DNA from: a bacterium
GTDB lineage: Bacteria; Krumholzibacteriota; Krumholzibacteriia; Krumholzibacteriales; WJIX01
Direction: 5' to 3'
DNA: 5,840 nucleotides
Assembly (NCBI GenBank): GCA_021160845.1
Contig: JAGHBT010000170.1
Location: forward strand, 1 to 5,840
Shown: in pieces, positions 1 through 5,840 of the stretch
Layout: each line of letters begins with the position of its first letter
Numbering within the stretch: the stretch's first letter is position 1
Made by a program: the position numbers and the translations under genes
The notes under the pieces: model-generated
What the model saw: the letters and a program-made list of their open reading frames with translations, nothing else
What the model was told of the DNA's origin: nothing
The model's database searches: none

Positions 1-2230
1 CGACCAGCGCTACCACGATATCTACCGCCTGAATATTGACACCGGCAAACGTGAACTGATAAGGGAAAACAAGGAAAAGGTGGCCGGCTGGGTTTTCGAT
101 CAGGATGACAATCTACGCCTCGCCGTGAGAGAAACCGATGACGGCGGCTCCGAAATATTCCGTATCGACGGCGACAGCATGACTACCATATATACCTGCA
201 CTAACGAAGAACAGGCCAGCCCACTCGGTTTCCATGAGGATGGGAAATGGTTTTACATGTCGACAAACAAGGGAGAGGATGTCAATCTGGCCAAGCTTAT
301 TCTCTTTAATCCCGAAACCCTTGAAGAAAAATTTGTTGAATCAGACCCCGAAAATGAAGTCGACTTTGGTGGAGCAATTTTCTCCGATAAAACAAAAGAA
401 ATTATAGCTACATACTATGTTGGTGACAGACTCCGGATTTACTGGAAGAACTGGAAATTCAAAAATGCATACAAAAAACTGAAAGCCAAGCTCCCCGATG
501 GCGATATATATATGGGATCCGCCACAAAGGATGAACGCTATTGGCTTGTTTCCGCAACAAGCGACACAGATCCCGGCGCCAGGTATCTCTATGACATGGA
601 AAGAGGCAAGGTAAAATTCCTCTATCGCGCGAGGCCGAATCTTCCAGTCGAGTATCTCGCTCCCATGAAACCAATATGCTATAAGTCAAGAGATGGATTG
701 TCAATACACGGCTACTTGACAACACCCAAGAATATTGAGGCAAAAAATCTGGCTCTAGTTGTGCATCCACACGGCGGCCCTTGGGCCAGAGACAACTGGG
801 GTTATAACCCATACGCGCAGTTTCTCGCGAACAGGGGGTATGCCGTTTTACAGATGAATTTCCGCGGATCTACAGGATACGGCAAAGCCTTTTTTAACGC
901 GTCAAAAAGGGAATGGGGAGACGCCATGCAGGACGATATCACCGACGGCGTCAATTACCTCATTAACCAAGGTATTGCCGATCCTGATAAGGTGGCCATT
1001 TTCGGAGGGTCCTACGGTGGCTACGCCACTCTCGCGGGGCTTGCCTTTACTCCCGATCTTTATGCCGCGGGGGTTGACTATGTTGGAGTTTCCAACCTTA
1101 TAACCCTTCTTAATACGATCCCTCCATATTGGGAAACGGCGCGCGCATTCTTTAACGAGAATGTCGGTAACCCGGACGATCCTGAAGACGCTGAAAGGCT
1201 TCGTCGCCAATCACCCCTCTTTAGCGCTGACAAAATCAAGGCGCCGCTGCTGGTTGTTCAGGGGGCAAATGATCCGAGAGTAAAAAAGGCTGAAGCGGAC
1301 CAGATAGTCATCGCGATGCGAGACCTTGGAAGAGATGTTGAATACATAGTCGCTCCCGATGAAGGACATGGATTCGCCGGAGAAGAAAACCGTATGGCCT
1401 TCACCGTCGCAATGGAAAAGTTTTTGGCAGAGCAGCTCGGAGGCCGCTTCCAGGAAACAGTGGCTCCTGAAATTCAGGAAAGGCTGGACGAAATCACAGT
1501 TCCTATTGAGAGCGTAATTATGCCTAAAGCCCCCGAGGGCTATGAATCAGCCAAATCGGCCGACCTCCCGCCGGTCAACCCGGAAGCAATAAAGGCTATG
1601 AACCTGAAATACAAAATAGTCGTGTCGATGGCGGGAAATGAAATTGAACTTAGCGCTGACAGAACCATCGAAAAATCAACCGTCGATGAAATACCCGCAT
1701 GGCTTATAACAACAACTCAAAAGAGCCCGATGGGCAATGCCGTTGATAAGGTTAATATCAGACGTGACAACCTGCTTGCCATAAGCTCAGAAGTAAATCA
1801 GGGGCCGGCAAAAATTACCATAAGCTATACCGATAAATCGGTATCCGGCCTAATCAACGCGCGCGGAAACGATATTCCTTTTGAAATCGAATTGGAAGCC
1901 CCAATCCTCGGGCCCAATTCAACGGCTGAAGTAGCGCTCTCGACCTTTCCTCTCGCGGAAGGGTACAAAACAACATACCGCGCCTTCGATATTATGAGCC
2001 AGAAGGTTAAAATGTACTCATTGGAAGTTACCGGGATAGAAAAAATAACTGTTCCGGCTGGTGATTTTAGCGCATTCAAACTCACAGTAAAGCCGATGGA
2101 GGACGAACCGGGCGGCGGCACATACTTTATCAGCAGTGAAGCCCCGCACTGTGTCATAAAAAGCATATTGCAGCTTCCGGCACAGTTTGGCGGAGGAACA
2201 GCCACTACGGAACTTATGGAAATTAAGTAA
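1..2230 (+). CDS. S9 family (prolyl oligopeptidase-like) serine peptidase with DUF3108-like C-terminal domain; 5' end missing
   Basis: Serine exopeptidase or oligopeptidase of the prolyl oligopeptidase clan, expected to cleave short peptides. The frame is open to the left edge (first whole codon at 2), so the start and any signal peptide lie outside; 742 codons are visible, ending in TAA at 2228-2230. Numbering visible codons, residues 1 to about 220 are beta-propeller remnants (for example YHDIYRLNIDTGKREL). Residues about 222-480 form the alpha/beta-hydrolase: HPHGGPW (255-261, oxyanion region), NFRGSTGYG, nucleophile Ser337 in GGSYGG, Asp424 in GANDPRV and His456 in DEGHGF. S-D and D-H spacings of 87 and 32 suit S9 enzymes. 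After a Pro/Glu-rich linker, residues 533-742 form a beta-rich extension with VPAGDF (684-689) and an EAPHCVIKS segment, resembling DUF3108. The S9 assignment is firm; subfamily (S9C-like) and substrate are inferred. The gene converges on the Tricorn-like gene and likely ends at the hairpin 65 bases past its stop. Confidence 0.93.
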   Translation, partial: DQRYHDIYRLNIDTGKRELIRENKEKVAGWVFDQDDNLRLAVRETDDGGSEIFRIDGDSMTTIYTCTNEEQASPLGFHEDGKWFYMSTNKGEDVNLAKLILFNPETLEEKFVESDPENEVDFGGAIFSDKTKEIIATYYVGDRLRIYWKNWKFKNAYKKLKAKLPDGDIYMGSATKDERYWLVSATSDTDPGARYLYDMERGKVKFLYRARPNLPVEYLAPMKPICYKSRDGLSIHGYLTTPKNIEAKNLALVVHPHGGPWARDNWGYNPYAQFLANRGYAVLQMNFRGSTGYGKAFFNASKREWGDAMQDDITDGVNYLINQGIADPDKVAIFGGSYGGYATLAGLAFTPDLYAAGVDYVGVSNLITLLNTIPPYWETARAFFNENVGNPDDPEDAERLRRQSPLFSADKIKAPLLVVQGANDPRVKKAEADQIVIAMRDLGRDVEYIVAPDEGHGFAGEENRMAFTVAMEKFLAEQLGGRFQETVAPEIQERLDEITVPIESVIMPKAPEGYESAKSADLPPVNPEAIKAMNLKYKIVVSMAGNEIELSADRTIEKSTVDEIPAWLITTTQKSPMGNAVDKVNIRRDNLLAISSEVNQGPAKITISYTDKSVSGLINARGNDIPFEIELEAPILGPNSTAEVALSTFPLAEGYKTTYRAFDIMSQKVKMYSLEVTGIEKITVPAGDFSAFKLTVKPMEDEPGGGTYFISSEAPHCVIKSILQLPAQFGGGTATTELMEIK

Positions 2231-2294
2231 ACGCCATGTACAACAAAATGCCGGAGCAACATTTTTGTTCTCCGTCAAACCTACAAATAAACCA

Positions 2295-2319
2295 AAGGCC
2301 CCCCGGAACGGGGGGCCTT
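2295..2319. terminator. Strong intrinsic terminator hairpin, probably bidirectional
   Basis: This is a perfect 11-bp inverted repeat (AAGGCCCCCCG / CGGGGGGCCTT) around a 3-base GAA loop. It lies 65 bases past the stop of the plus-strand peptidase gene and about 113 bases past the stop of the minus-strand Tricorn-like gene. Read on the minus strand it is followed by a T-rich stretch (TTTGGTTTATTTG). On the plus strand the tail is weaker (TTCAGTTT). The position between two converging stop codons supports termination from both sides. The stem is seen directly; bidirectional use is inferred. Confidence 0.85.
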
Positions 2320-2349
2320 CAGTTTGCGGGCTCTCAAGCAACTTTCTTT

Positions 2350-2368
2350 CCAGCGTGATTCACGCTGG
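2350..2368. terminator. Second intergenic hairpin, possible backup terminator
   Basis: This is a perfect 8-bp inverted repeat (CCAGCGTG / CACGCTGG) with a 3-base ATT loop. On the plus strand it is followed by TTCTTC. On the minus strand it is followed by GAAAGAAAG, which is not a T-tract. It is the first clean hairpin reached by transcripts of the Tricorn-like gene, 63 bases past that stop. The missing T-tract in that direction makes it more likely a pause site, a 3'-end stabiliser, or a backup terminator for plus-strand readthrough. Confidence 0.5.
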
Positions 2369-2431
2369 TTCTTCATGCGTGTAACATCCAACCGGCCCCG
2401 TTGCTGGTTTAAAAAGCCGGCTTCGCACGAA

Positions 2432-5400
2432 TTAACTCTTGTCCGGCGCTTCAGGTTTCCCCGGCAGCATCGGAGGATCCTCTCTAATCTTTTTCTTCAG
2501 GTATTCAATAGCTTTTTCAAGCTGAGGATCTCTTCCGTCAACAACAAGTTCGGGGCTGTTATCAACCTCTATATCCGGCTCAACTCCAATATTCTCAATA
2601 CCCCAGTTACCTGACATTTCATAGAATCCTATAGTGGGAACTGTCACCATCCCTCCGTCAATCAACGGGATACTTCTGTTCATACCCACTAGGCCGCCCC
2701 AGGTTCTTTTACCAATTAGAGGACCAAGCCCCGCCTGACGGAAAAAATAGGGGAAGGCGTCTCCACCTGAACCAGCATACGCATTTATTATACAGGCAAG
2801 ATGGCCCTCGGGGGCGGATTCGGGGAATTTCCCCGGTTTTCCATAACGCTGCGCCCACATACTTGAAACCTTTCTTCCCAATCTCTCTACAAAAACGGTC
2901 GGTATCCATCCTCCGCTGTTATAACGCACATCGACTATCAAACCCTTCTTGTTAGTCTGAGCGTAAAATCCCCTCGCGAACTCCTGAAGCCCCCTCACAC
3001 TCGTGTTCGGTACATGAATATAACCGATATCGCCATCTGACGCCGCAAGAGCCTTCTCACGATTACTTTTAACCCAATCGGCATAGCGCAACGATATATC
3101 TCTACCGGACGGAACAACCGTATATTCTTTAGCGTCTTTGCCGGACGGATTATCCGCTACCTTTATTAAAACCTGTTTTCCGGCAAGATTCTCAAGCATC
3201 GCGTGGGGATTATCAGGATATTTCAACTCTCTTCCATTAATCGCGAGCAGGTAATCGCCTTCTTTAACATTTATACCAGGCTGCGCGAGAGGAGCTTCGT
3301 ATTGCTCGTTCCAGTTTCTTCCGTGATAGATCTTCGCAAAACGGTAACGGTCCGATTTATGATCAATACTATAATCAACCCCCAGCAGGCCTACTCCAAC
3401 GCTGTTTCCTTTCGGCATATCACCGCCGCCAACGTATGAGTGTCCGATACTCAACTCGGCGATCATCTCGCCGATTATATAGTTAAGATCAGACCTGCTC
3501 GTAAGATAAGGAAGCAGGACTCCGTATTTCTTCTTAATATCATCCCAATTAACACCGTGCATATTCTCAACATAGAAGAAATCTCTTTCCATCCTCCATG
3601 CTTCATTGAATATCTGCTTCCATTCACTGGAAGGACAAACCTTCATCTCAAGATCGGTGTCGAGTTTCCCATCACCGACACTTTTTCCGGCAGCGGCGTC
3701 TATGATACCGTACTTGTGCTTAGCGCTGTAGATTATCTTTTTGCCGTCCGAGGAAAGCTCATAACCATTAATTCCACTGATTACATCTTTCACCTCACGT
3801 TCCTTAATGTCATAATATTTAAGGGTGACGCCTGTCATGTCATTCCCATGTCCACCGGTTATGACCCTGTCAGGGAACTCTACAAAAAAGACCTTGCCGT
3901 CAGTGGCCGTAAGCCCAATAAAATTTCCCCTCCCCACCGGTAACCCGACAACCCTGTTTCCAATACCTTCAAAATCTATTTCTATGGGCTTGTCTTTATC
4001 TTTATCCTCGTCTTTTCCTTTGTCTTTCTTCTTATCTTCCGTTCCCTTCTCTTTCTCATCTTCTTTTTTTTCTTCTTTTACCTTCACCTCGTCACTTTCA
4101 GGAGCTAGGAGGGAAGATGTTTCCTTTTTCAGAGTCATCGCGCAGAGATTCGAAGGGAAGGTAAAACTGTAATTGAATTCTTTGGCGCCCATTCGGAAAT
4201 TGAGCATCCGGTCAGATAGGAAAAAGATGTATTTCCCATCGTGTCCAAACACCGGATCATAATCGTTATAAAAATCATCCGTGAGCTTGTGTGATTCACC
4301 TTTCTTTATCGAATATACATATATTGAGCCGTATGTATTGTCACCGCGCTTTACGTATGTAACCCATTCGCTGTCTTTGGACCAGGAATAATCATTCATA
4401 TCACCCCAGTCATCTTCGGCGATTTTGTGAAGCTCCTTTTTATTTATGTCAATATAATAAAGCTTGTAGGTTTGGTCATGAAGAAGAAGCTTTTCACTGT
4501 TAGGAGACCACATAAGATCAAAGGGATAGTTACGCAGGCCCTTTGTTATTCGTTTTTCTTCACCTGACCCGTCCGGTTTTCTGATATAGACCTCATACTC
4601 TCCGGTTTTATCGGAGAAGTAGGCAATCCACTTACCGTCAGGAGAAAAGGCGGGGCAGCGCTCGCGCGTCCCCGAAGTAGCCGTTAGGTTGCGGGGCTCC
4701 CCTTTTTTGGCTGGAACTGTAAAGATATCACCCCTTGCCCCAAACGCGGCTCTATTTCCCTCTCCTGAAATACCGAAATAGCGAATCATGCGAGAGGCGT
4801 TAACATAATGAGGACGCTTCATCGTAAGTTCAGCAGGCACTTCAACAGAAATCTTTTTTGTCTTCTCGGTTTCAAGGTTCAAGACATAAAGATACCCGGC
4901 ATTTTCATAAACAATGGCGCTATCACCCAGGCTTGGCCATTTAACATCATAATCTGTGTGGTCTGTTACTTTTCGAATCTGCCCGGACGAACGATCCAGG
5001 CAGTAAATGTTCATGGTATGTTCTCTATCGGAAATAAAATAGATTTTGTCTTTATGCCACATAGGGAAAGCGTCTGTGCCTTTAAATTTTGTTAATCTTT
5101 CAGATTTGTTATTTTCAAAATCATATAGCCAAATATCCTGAGCCATACCACCACGGTATCGTTTCCATGTTCTAAACTCTCTGGACATTCTATTGTAAGC
5201 AATCTTCTTTCCATCAGGAGAATAGGAGGTAAGTTCTCCCTCAAACAGAGGCAACGCTTCCGGGTAACCCCCTTCTATGTTAATAGTAAAAAGACGGTTG
5301 TACCGCGGCCCAGGATTGGTTTTTGATTCCCTTGAACTTCTAAAAAGGATCTTTTCCCCGGAAGGATTCCAATCTACGACCATATCATTTGAAGGATGAT

Positions 5401-5716
5401 ATGTAAGCCTTTTCGGTGATCCACCCTCAGATGGAATCGTGTAAATATCCGAGCTTCCGTCATACGATGCAGTAAAGGCAATAGTTTTCCCGTCGGGCGA
5501 AAACTTCGCCAGTCCTTCACCGGAGATATGCGATGTCAAATGTCTCGCAATACCACCTCCTGATGATACAGTCCACAAATCTCCACCATAACTAAATACA
5601 ATCATATCCCCGTGGATATCCGGATACCGCATAAAGCGACTGTTTTCTGTGGCAAACAAAGGAACTGCCACTAGAAGAACAAGTAAGACAACAAATGACA
5701 TTAGTCTCTTACTCAT
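2432..5716 (-). CDS. Secreted Tricorn-like serine peptidase (S41 family, PDZ-containing)
   Basis: Tricorn proteases are large self-compartmentalising peptidases that trim oligopeptides. The ATG at 5716-5714 has an AGGAG site six bases upstream and opens a Sec signal peptide (residues 1-22, cleavage likely after LFA), so the product should be periplasmic or extracellular. Residues 25-300 form the first propeller (RYPDIHGD, then FSPDGK-type blades near 72, 166 and 358). Blades of the second propeller run from about 310 to 680 and are interrupted by a Lys/Asp/Glu insert at 541-577. The Tricorn C1 region (about 694-766) carries His759 in GHSYVGGGD. A PDZ domain spans about 771-870. The S41 core (about 890-1065) carries nucleophile Ser983 in YAGSGGDAF and Glu1041 in GIENIGVEPD. 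The Ser-to-Glu distance is 58, as in Thermoplasma Tricorn (S965, E1023), and the His-to-Ser distance is 224 against 219. The residue before His is Gly758 (Ser745 in the archaeal enzyme) and the residue after Ser983 is Gly (Asp966). The tail is Pro-rich. Length matches the family (about 1050-1100). Family call is firm; activity is inferred. Confidence 0.96.
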   Translation of the reverse strand: MSKRLMSFVVLLVLLVAVPLFATENSRFMRYPDIHGDMIVFSYGGDLWTVSSGGGIARHLTSHISGEGLAKFSPDGKTIAFTASYDGSSDIYTIPSEGGSPKRLTYHPSNDMVVDWNPSGEKILFRSSRESKTNPGPRYNRLFTINIEGGYPEALPLFEGELTSYSPDGKKIAYNRMSREFRTWKRYRGGMAQDIWLYDFENNKSERLTKFKGTDAFPMWHKDKIYFISDREHTMNIYCLDRSSGQIRKVTDHTDYDVKWPSLGDSAIVYENAGYLYVLNLETEKTKKISVEVPAELTMKRPHYVNASRMIRYFGISGEGNRAAFGARGDIFTVPAKKGEPRNLTATSGTRERCPAFSPDGKWIAYFSDKTGEYEVYIRKPDGSGEEKRITKGLRNYPFDLMWSPNSEKLLLHDQTYKLYYIDINKKELHKIAEDDWGDMNDYSWSKDSEWVTYVKRGDNTYGSIYVYSIKKGESHKLTDDFYNDYDPVFGHDGKYIFFLSDRMLNFRMGAKEFNYSFTFPSNLCAMTLKKETSSLLAPESDEVKVKEEKKEDEKEKGTEDKKKDKGKDEDKDKDKPIEIDFEGIGNRVVGLPVGRGNFIGLTATDGKVFFVEFPDRVITGGHGNDMTGVTLKYYDIKEREVKDVISGINGYELSSDGKKIIYSAKHKYGIIDAAAGKSVGDGKLDTDLEMKVCPSSEWKQIFNEAWRMERDFFYVENMHGVNWDDIKKKYGVLLPYLTSRSDLNYIIGEMIAELSIGHSYVGGGDMPKGNSVGVGLLGVDYSIDHKSDRYRFAKIYHGRNWNEQYEAPLAQPGINVKEGDYLLAINGRELKYPDNPHAMLENLAGKQVLIKVADNPSGKDAKEYTVVPSGRDISLRYADWVKSNREKALAASDGDIGYIHVPNTSVRGLQEFARGFYAQTNKKGLIVDVRYNSGGWIPTVFVERLGRKVSSMWAQRYGKPGKFPESAPEGHLACIINAYAGSGGDAFPYFFRQAGLGPLIGKRTWGGLVGMNRSIPLIDGGMVTVPTIGFYEMSGNWGIENIGVEPDIEVDNSPELVVDGRDPQLEKAIEYLKKKIREDPPMLPGKPEAPDKS
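3986..4096 (-). repeat. Low-complexity purine-rich tract encoding a charged Lys/Glu/Asp linker
   Basis: Inside the Tricorn-like gene, residues 541-577 are almost entirely charged: 30 of the first 36 residues are Lys, Asp or Glu (14 basic, 16 acidic), ending in alternating DKDKDK. The coding strand is therefore strongly purine-rich and the plus strand is a long CTT/TCT-rich pyrimidine tract. The block falls between blades of the second propeller, so it is probably a disordered surface loop. Tract length could vary by slippage because of the short tandem TCTTTA/TCTT units. Confidence 0.8.
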
Positions 5717-5722
5717 GCAAAA

Positions 5723-5730
5723 CTCCTTTC
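5723..5730 (-). promoter_or_regulatory. Shine-Dalgarno site of the Tricorn-like gene
   Basis: On the minus strand GAAAGGAG ends six bases before the ATG at 5716. Its strength and spacing decide the start in favour of this ATG over the in-frame ATG five codons downstream (Met6), which would shorten the positively charged N-region of the signal peptide. Confidence 0.85.
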
Positions 5731-5740
5731 AGATTATTAC

Positions 5741-5782
5741 GGAAAACGCCCCCCGACAACCCCCTATCAGGCGTGCTTTTCC
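5741..5782 (-). promoter_or_regulatory. Imperfect inverted repeat in the leader of the Tricorn-like gene
   Basis: On the minus strand GGAAAA-GCA-CGCC (5782-5770) is complementary to GGCGTTTTCC (5750-5741), with GCA left as a 3-base bulge, giving ten paired bases around a 19-base loop. The loop and adjoining arm hold GGGGG and GGGGGG separated by TTGTC. The right arm ends ten bases before the Shine-Dalgarno site. It could be an RNA leader structure, a protein-binding operator, or chance; no known riboswitch class is recognised. Confidence 0.4.
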
Positions 5783-5809
5783 TCACCATCACAACCAAAT
5801 TAACGATAA

Positions 5810-5834
5810 AATATAACACATAAAAAATACTATA
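5810..5834 (-). promoter_or_regulatory. AT-rich candidate promoter region for the Tricorn-like gene
   Basis: The far right of the window is very AT-rich. On the minus strand it contains two hexamers with five of six matches to the -10 consensus, TATAGT (5834-5829) and TATATT (5815-5810). No convincing -35 box sits 16-18 bases upstream of TATATT, and for TATAGT the -35 position would fall outside the window. A start near 5803 or 5822 would place the inverted repeat inside the mRNA leader. This is weak evidence based on composition. Confidence 0.22.
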
Positions 5835-5840
5835 CATATA

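Larger units (their letters stand above)
2231..2431. other. Convergent intergenic region (about 200 bases, non-coding)
   Basis: This stretch separates the two convergent stop codons. Besides the two perfect hairpins it has an A/T-rich imperfect hairpin at 2242-2269 (AACAAAATG against CATTTTTGTT with one bulged T) and a weak 7-bp stem at 2390-2409 that needs a G-U pair. I see no credible small gene here: open frames crossing it lack ribosome binding sites and run into the terminator stem. Its role appears to be transcription termination only. Confidence 0.7.

Noticed and set aside
80..82. GTG start for the S9 peptidase, with AAGGA four bases upstream
   Set aside because: The same frame is open to the window edge and the upstream residues (RYHDIYRLNIDTG) are typical S9 propeller sequence, so the gene starts before the window and the GTG is an internal Val.
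459..1210. Minus-strand open frames within the S9 gene
   Set aside because: They have no recognisable domains or ribosome binding sites and lie opposite conserved S9 catalytic-domain sequence.
2411..2447. Possible terminator at the Tricorn-like stop codon (GCCGG/CCGGC arms followed by T5 on the minus strand)
   Set aside because: The stem is only five pairs with a 22-base loop that contains the stop codon, so it is too weak to call.
2187..2614. Overlapping plus-strand open frames crossing the intergenic region
   Set aside because: They run through terminator stems and antisense to the end of the Tricorn-like gene, without domain-like composition or ribosome binding sites.
3825..4172. Plus-strand open frame rich in Ser and Phe
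   Set aside because: It is the antisense image of the Lys/Glu/Asp-rich insert of the Tricorn-like gene; the compositional bias explains the lack of stops.
5731..5759. Minus-strand promoter TTGTCG-17-TAATCT
   Set aside because: Transcription would start at or inside the Shine-Dalgarno site, leaving no functional leader, and the hexamers match consensus poorly.

Overview
The window carries two large peptidase genes that converge on a short shared intergenic region. There are no RNA genes, mobile elements, CRISPR arrays or tRNAs that I can see. The sequence suggests a bacterium: the minus-strand gene has a strong Shine-Dalgarno site and a Sec-type signal peptide, and the intergenic region holds compact GC-rich hairpins. 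Secreted S9 peptidases and signal-peptide-bearing Tricorn-like S41 peptidases are common in the FCB superphylum and related candidate phyla. That placement is inference from protein style only, and I cannot name a genus.

Positions 1-2230 (plus strand) hold the 3' portion of an S9 (prolyl oligopeptidase) family serine peptidase whose start lies left of the window. The visible part has the end of a beta-propeller, a complete alpha/beta-hydrolase domain with Ser-Asp-His triad, and an unusual C-terminal extension of about 210 residues resembling DUF3108-type beta-rich domains. Positions 2231-2431 are non-coding, with one strong hairpin (2295-2319) and a second one (2350-2368), which probably end transcription from both sides.

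Positions 2432-5716 (minus strand) encode a complete 1094-residue Tricorn-like peptidase. It has a signal peptide, two propeller regions separated by a highly charged insert, a Tricorn C1 region with the catalytic His, a PDZ domain, and an S41 core with nucleophile Ser983 and Glu1041. Positions 5717-5840 are its leader: a good ribosome binding site, an imperfect inverted repeat enclosing G-rich tracts, and AT-rich DNA that may hold the promoter.

Both products are predicted to cut short peptides outside the cytoplasm (the S9 signal peptide would lie off-window, so its location is inferred), so together they may belong to peptide scavenging. Their convergent orientation means they are not an operon. 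I see no clear evidence of an undescribed system. The most distinctive points are the S9/DUF3108-like fusion, the Tricorn active-site neighbour substitutions and the structured leader.
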